From assembly GCA_902763505.1 (NCBI GenBank), contig CACWSO010000001.1:1-64000 (forward strand): a stretch of DNA of 64,000 bases. Reading direction: 5' to 3'. The stretch comes from an uncultured Eubacteriales bacterium. Its GTDB lineage: Bacteria; Bacillota; Clostridia; Peptostreptococcales; Anaerovoracaceae. Position 1 is the stretch's first letter. Every line of letters starts with the position of its first letter. Under the pieces are notes generated by a model. The model saw nothing but the letters and a program-made list of their open reading frames with translations. It ran no database searches and had not been told where the DNA came from. Made by a program: the position numbers and the translations under genes. Below, one piece after another: positions 60,205 through 64,000 of this stretch.

Positions 60205-60981
60205 ATGTATGAAACACTAAAATATGAGGTAAAGGACGGAATTGCTTACGTTACTGTCAACAGACCGGAGGCTCTGAACGCACTGAATTCAAAAGTAATT
60301 AGCGAACTCTACGATGCTTTTGCAGCATTTGATGCTGATGCAGACGCTCAGGTTGCTATTCTGACTGGCGAAGGCAGATCCTTCGTTGCCGGCGCAGATA
60401 TCGCTGAGATGTCAAAACTCAACACAATCGAGGCAAGAGATTTTGCAAAGGCAGGACACAGAACCATGAATTTCATCGAAAATGTCAGCAAGCCTGTCAT
60501 TGCGGCAGTCAATGGGTTCGCATTGGGCGGCGGCTGCGAGCTTTCCATGGCATGTGATATCAGAATCGCGTCTGCAAAGGCAAAGTTCGGCCAGCCTGAA
60601 GTAGGTCTGGGACTGATTCCTGGATTCGGTGGTACACAGAGACTTTCAAGACTGGTCGGCAAGGGAATGGCGAAATACTTGATCTATTCAGCTGAGGTCA
60701 TCGGTGCAGAGGAAGCCGGACGCATCGGACTGGTGGAAAAGGTCGTAGAACCTGATGAACTGCTTCTGACATGCGAAGCGCTTGCAAAGACAATCATGAG
60801 CAAGGCTCCGATTGCTGTATCAATTGCAAAGCACTGCATCAATAATGGTTACGATATGGACATGAAGTCCGCTTCAGAACTGGAAGTCAACTCCTTCGGA
60901 CTGTCATTCTCATCAGAGGATATGAAAGAGGGAACTTCTGCATTTCTGGAGAAGAGACCGGCAGAATTCAAAAACAAATAA
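60205..60981 (+). CDS. crt: Enoyl-CoA hydratase (crotonase)
   Basis: Hydrates crotonyl-CoA to 3-hydroxybutyryl-CoA, or the reverse in butyrate formation. The 258-residue protein has the oxyanion segments FVAGADIAEM (about residues 59-68) and GFALGGGCELSMACD (about 104-118), and the catalytic glutamates in the second segment and in FGQPEVGLGLIPGFGGTQR (about 128-146). It has its own promoter and terminator and no thl or hbd beside it, unlike classic butyrate clusters. It would supply the dehydrogenase encoded at 28.5 kb. Confidence 0.93.
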   Translation: MYETLKYEVKDGIAYVTVNRPEALNALNSKVISELYDAFAAFDADADAQVAILTGEGRSFVAGADIAEMSKLNTIEARDFAKAGHRTMNFIENVSKPVIAAVNGFALGGGCELSMACDIRIASAKAKFGQPEVGLGLIPGFGGTQRLSRLVGKGMAKYLIYSAEVIGAEEAGRIGLVEKVVEPDELLLTCEALAKTIMSKAPIAVSIAKHCINNGYDMDMKSASELEVNSFGLSFSSEDMKEGTSAFLEKRPAEFKNK

Positions 60982-60991
60982 TAAGCATAAT

Positions 60992-61020
60992 AAAAAGGCT
61001 GCGCAGTGCAGCCTTTTTTG
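60992..61020. terminator. Bidirectional terminator between crt and mgtE
   Basis: AAAAAGGCTGC-GCAGT-GCAGCCTTTTTT stem with A and T tracts, between the convergent crt and mgtE. Confidence 0.92.
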
Positions 61021-61046
61021 TTTTTTGAATTACGGTGTGACTTGAA

Positions 61047-62561
61047 TCACAGTGCGACGCCGAGCAGAACGGATGCGATCAGCAGATAGATGCAGGAGGA
61101 TACCATATCCGTCAGGGACGAGATCATCGGCGTTGCCATGAGGGCAGGGTCGACGCCGACTTTCTTGGCCAGCATCGGGAGCATGCCGCCCAGCAGCTTG
61201 GCGAATATGATAACCAGAATCATGGACATGGCTACCGTTAGACCAATGAGTGGAGGCTGACCGTCGATAATCAGGATCTTGAGGAAGTTGAAAGCACTCA
61301 ATATCACACCCAATATGATGCTGACACGGAACTCTTTCCAAAGAATCTTAGCTGCATCTTTCAAATCGATTTCATCGACTGACAGACCACGTATGATAAG
61401 CGTCGCTGCTTGTGTCCCGGTGTTTCCTCCGGTTCCCATGAGGAGCGGCAGGTAGGCGACCAGTATGATGACCTGAGAGAGCACTTCTTCAAATTGCGCG
61501 ATCAGTGATCCTGTGATCATGAGCATGACGGTCATGAACAACAGCCATGGAAGTCTGTTCCTGACATGTCTGAACACGCCGATATCCAGATATTCATCAT
61601 CCGGTTCATTACCGACGATACCACCCATACGCTCGATATCTTCGGTGGCCTCTTCTTCGATAACCTCCATGATATCGTCGACGGTGACGATACCGACCAG
61701 TCTATTTTCATTGTCTACGACCGGGATTGCAAGAAAGCCGTACTTCTTAAATACTTCAGCAACTTCTTCCTGATCGTCGTAGACATTGACGTAGACATAA
61801 TCTTTATGCATCAGGTCGGATACAAGCACATCATCATCTGCGGTTACGAGTGCACTGAGAGATACGATTCCTTCCAGCTCTCTTCCGCCGTGTTTTACAT
61901 AACAGGTGTAGACCGTCTCACTATCCATTCCCTGCTGCTTGATGTGGGCGAGAGCCTCACCGACCGTCATGGTTTCCTGGAGACTGATGTAATCCGGTGT
62001 CATCAGGCTGCCGGCACTATCCTCCGGATAGTTGAGGAAGATGTTGATCAGTCTTCTCTCCTCACGCGGCGTCTGGTCGAGGATTTTATCTACAATATTC
62101 GCAGGAAGTTCCTCCAGTACGTCGATCTTATCGTCGAAGTCCATCTCATCCATGATGAAGGCAATTTCTTTATCGGTGATGCCATCGATGATCTTGACCT
62201 GATCGTCACCCGGAAGATAGGAGAACACCTCAACGGCAACGTTCTTCGGTAACATACGGAACGCGATAATCGCTTTCTCGATACCGACTTCGTCAAGGAT
62301 ATCCTCAAAAATCTCTGCAATATCTACTTCGTTGTATGTGAGGAGGAGGGCACGGGTATCGAAATAGTCACCGTTTCTGAGGAGCTCCAGCGCTTTCTCA
62401 GTATCTTCATCGAACTGCTGGTTTTTTGTCTCCATATCAAGCGCCAGTTGATCGGAATCCTCTACGTTCGGGTCGTCGCCTTCAGCCATTTCTTCATACA
62501 CTGTTTCATACAGTTCATCGGCTTCGCCAAAGACTTCATTTGTGTTTTTTTCTTCTGTCAT
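61047..62561 (-). CDS. mgtE: Magnesium transporter MgtE
   Basis: A magnesium-gated channel, 504 residues. The MgtE N domain of helical repeats (about 50-190) is followed by a CBS pair (about 195-320, with YVNVYDDQEEVAEVFKKYGF and VGIVTVDDIMEVIEEEATED) and a five-span membrane domain with LPLLMGTGGNTGTQAATLIIRG split over about 380-401. AAGGAGG lies 9 bases before the ATG. No magnesium riboswitch is visible in the short leader. Confidence 0.96.
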   Translation of the reverse strand: MTEEKNTNEVFGEADELYETVYEEMAEGDDPNVEDSDQLALDMETKNQQFDEDTEKALELLRNGDYFDTRALLLTYNEVDIAEIFEDILDEVGIEKAIIAFRMLPKNVAVEVFSYLPGDDQVKIIDGITDKEIAFIMDEMDFDDKIDVLEELPANIVDKILDQTPREERRLINIFLNYPEDSAGSLMTPDYISLQETMTVGEALAHIKQQGMDSETVYTCYVKHGGRELEGIVSLSALVTADDDVLVSDLMHKDYVYVNVYDDQEEVAEVFKKYGFLAIPVVDNENRLVGIVTVDDIMEVIEEEATEDIERMGGIVGNEPDDEYLDIGVFRHVRNRLPWLLFMTVMLMITGSLIAQFEEVLSQVIILVAYLPLLMGTGGNTGTQAATLIIRGLSVDEIDLKDAAKILWKEFRVSIILGVILSAFNFLKILIIDGQPPLIGLTVAMSMILVIIFAKLLGGMLPMLAKKVGVDPALMATPMISSLTDMVSSCIYLLIASVLLGVAL

Positions 62562-62609
62562 GATGCCTTATCCTCCTTTCTGTAATATTCAGTGTTCCAC
62601 ACTTATTTT

Positions 62610-62637
62610 AGTATAACAAAAGCCCTCTCAAAATCAA
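62610..62637 (-). promoter_or_regulatory. Promoter of mgtE
   Basis: On the minus strand, TTGATT (62632-62637), a 16-base spacer and TATACT (62610-62615) preceded by TGT. Confidence 0.7.
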
Positions 62638-62697
62638 AGGAAAAAAGGTATTGTTTTTTGTATGCGTTTTCGCATATTTATTCATAATCAAGTGTGT

Positions 62698-62745
62698 ATA
62701 TCACTGATGAATTACGTTGACGGAAATTTCACAAAGTGATATGAT
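62698..62745 (+). promoter_or_regulatory. Promoter of gdhA bracketed by an inverted repeat
   Basis: TTGACG at 62717-62722, a 17-base spacer and TATGAT at 62740-62745 with TGA before it. ATATCACT (62698-62705) and its exact complement AGTGATAT (62735-62742) flank and overlap the promoter, suggesting an operator pair or looping site. A second palindrome, TATGCG-TTTT-CGCATA, lies upstream at 62661-62676. Confidence 0.65.
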
Positions 62746-62803
62746 TATTGCGCAAAGGACATTAAAATACTTTAAGTTATTTTTAAAAAAGGAGAAATTG
62801 AAA

Positions 62804-64000
62804 ATGTCAAACTATGTAGAAAGAGTCATTGAGCAGTGCAAGGCTAACAACCCTGGCGAAGTAGAATTCCATCAGACTGTAGAAGAAGTACTGACTTCAC
62901 TCAAGCCTGTTGTAGAACAGCATCCTGAGTATGAAGAAGCAGCTCTTCTGGAGAGACTGGTTGAGCCTGAAAGAGGCGTTACTTTCAGAGTAGTATGGGT
63001 TGATGATGCTGGTAAAGTTCAGGTTAACAAGGGCTACAGATATCAGTTCAACAGCGCAATCGGACCTTACAAAGGCGGCCTGAGATTTGCTCCAAACGTA
63101 TATCCTGGAATCATCAAGTTCCTCGGATTCGAACAGATCTTCAAGAACTCCCTGACTGGTCTGCCAATCGGCGGCGGCAAGGGCGGTTCAGACTTCGATC
63201 CTAACGGAAAGAGCGACGCTGAAGTAATGAGATTCTGCCAGGCATTCATGACTGAGCTGTACAGACACATTGGTCCTAACACTGACGTTCCTGCTGGTGA
63301 CCTGGGTGTAGGCGGCAGAGAAATCGGTTATCTGTTCGGACAGTACAAGAGAATCGTTGACAGATATGAAGGAACTCTGACTGGTAAGGGCCTTTCATAC
63401 GGCGGACTGCTCGGAAGAGCTGAAGCAACTGGATTCGGTATCGTATGGTACGCAGAAGAAATGCTGAAGGCAAACGGCGAAGACTTCAAGGATAAGGTTG
63501 TTGGTATCTCCGGATTTGGTAACGTAGCATGGGGTGCTGCTTGGAAGCTGAAAGACCTCGGCGCTAAGTGCGTTACAATTTCAGGTCCAGACGGATACAT
63601 CTACGATCCAGATGGCATCAGCACTGACGAAAAGGTTGCATACCTCCTCGAGCTGAGATCATCCGGAAAGAACATCTGCGCACCTTACGCAGACAAGTTC
63701 CCTGGCGCTAAGTTCTATGCTGGCAAGAAGCCTTGGGGCGTACAGCAGGACGAAGGCATCAAGGTTGACATGTTCATCCCTTGCGCTATGCAGAACGACG
63801 TTCACATGGAACACGCTAAGCAGATCGTAGAAGGCGGCTGCAAGTTCTACTGTGAAGGCGCTAACATGCCTACAACTAACGACGCTCTCGAGTATCTCAT
63901 TGAGAACGAGACAGCGGTTGGTTCCGCTAAGGCTGCTAACGCTGGTGGCGTTGCATGCTCCTGCATCGAGATGGGACAGAACGCTGGCCACACTGTATAT
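62804..64000 (+). CDS. gdhA: NADP-type glutamate dehydrogenase, 3' end cut by the window
   Basis: Interconverts 2-oxoglutarate plus ammonia with glutamate. 399 codons are visible without a stop; hexameric bacterial enzymes are near 445 residues, so only the C terminus is missing. Visible motifs are GPYKGGLRF (about residues 86-94), the catalytic-lysine segment PIGGGKGGSDFDP (about 121-133), GRAEATGFG (about 205) and the Rossmann motif ISGFGNVAWGAA (about 229-240). AAAGGAG precedes the ATG. Together with the ald gene it points to amino-acid metabolism as a major energy and nitrogen route. Confidence 0.96.
   Translation, partial: MSNYVERVIEQCKANNPGEVEFHQTVEEVLTSLKPVVEQHPEYEEAALLERLVEPERGVTFRVVWVDDAGKVQVNKGYRYQFNSAIGPYKGGLRFAPNVYPGIIKFLGFEQIFKNSLTGLPIGGGKGGSDFDPNGKSDAEVMRFCQAFMTELYRHIGPNTDVPAGDLGVGGREIGYLFGQYKRIVDRYEGTLTGKGLSYGGLLGRAEATGFGIVWYAEEMLKANGEDFKDKVVGISGFGNVAWGAAWKLKDLGAKCVTISGPDGYIYDPDGISTDEKVAYLLELRSSGKNICAPYADKFPGAKFYAGKKPWGVQQDEGIKVDMFIPCAMQNDVHMEHAKQIVEGGCKFYCEGANMPTTNDALEYLIENETAVGSAKAANAGGVACSCIEMGQNAGHTVY

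Noticed and set aside
62562-62660. Magnesium (M-box) riboswitch before mgtE
   Set aside because: The mgtE leader is only about 45 bases from the predicted promoter and has no room for an M-box.
1-64000. tRNA genes, CRISPR arrays, insertion sequences, prophage genes
   Set aside because: I looked for conserved T-loop sequences, regularly spaced repeats, transposase or integrase motifs and phage structural genes and found none.

Overview
The window is a 64 kb piece of a low-to-medium GC Firmicutes chromosome. It most likely comes from a strictly anaerobic, amino-acid or butyrate-type fermenting clostridium. The evidence is anaerobic class III ribonucleotide reductase, a butyryl-CoA-dehydrogenase/EtfBA cluster with a ferredoxin-fused EtfA, an electron-bifurcating NuoE/NuoF/GltD-NuoG type complex, class III fructose-bisphosphatase, glutamate and alanine dehydrogenases, and the Bacillus/Clostridium neighbourhood tmk-holB-ricT-trmN6. 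A family such as Anaerovoracaceae (old Clostridiales family XIII) would fit, but that is inference.

Layout: the 3' end of a 5S rRNA opens the window. 0.2-5.6 kb holds information and cell-wall genes (tmk, holB, ricT, trmN6, abrB, murA). 5.7-11.1 kb holds a lipoprotein, an acetyltransferase, nrdD-nrdG and rpmB. 11.2-19.3 kb holds an Asp23 protein, recG-rsmD-coaD, a coiled-coil protein, tmcAL, ackA, asd and rpmF (minus strand). 19.4-28.3 kb holds a YkvI-like transporter, DUF554 protein, a 30-residue membrane peptide, a beta-propeller protein, a thioesterase, metY-metA (O-acetylhomoserine route to methionine) and fbp. 28.4-31.8 kb is a redox operon, acyl-CoA dehydrogenase-etfB-etfA, with a strong Rex-type operator at its promoter. 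31.8-32.36 kb is a gene-free stretch holding two homologous, highly structured elements in opposite orientation. 32.4-37.3 kb (minus strand) holds an alanine dehydrogenase family gene, maf and a class A penicillin-binding protein. 37.5-45.7 kb is one tightly overlapping operon: comEC, holA, an EamA transporter, DAHP synthase, a four-domain chorismate synthase/chorismate mutase/shikimate dehydrogenase/shikimate kinase fusion, and aroQ. 45.9-51.8 kb is a three-gene electron-bifurcating transhydrogenase-like operon without a hydrogenase H-cluster. 51.9-58.9 kb is an accessory acyl-carrier-protein locus: an E2-like protein, a MaoC hydratase, ACP, a metallo-hydrolase, a LuxE-LuxC fusion, an AMP-forming ligase and an iron-sulfur aldo/keto reductase. 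A LarA-like protein, crotonase, mgtE (minus strand) and a truncated gdhA close the window.

The two best candidates for something undescribed are the paired structured elements at 31.89-32.33 kb and the ACP/LuxE-LuxC locus. The elements have identical loop sequences and compensatory stem changes between the copies. The locus carries the parts needed to load an acyl group on a carrier, activate it, reduce it to an aldehyde and possibly reduce it further, but has no luciferase.
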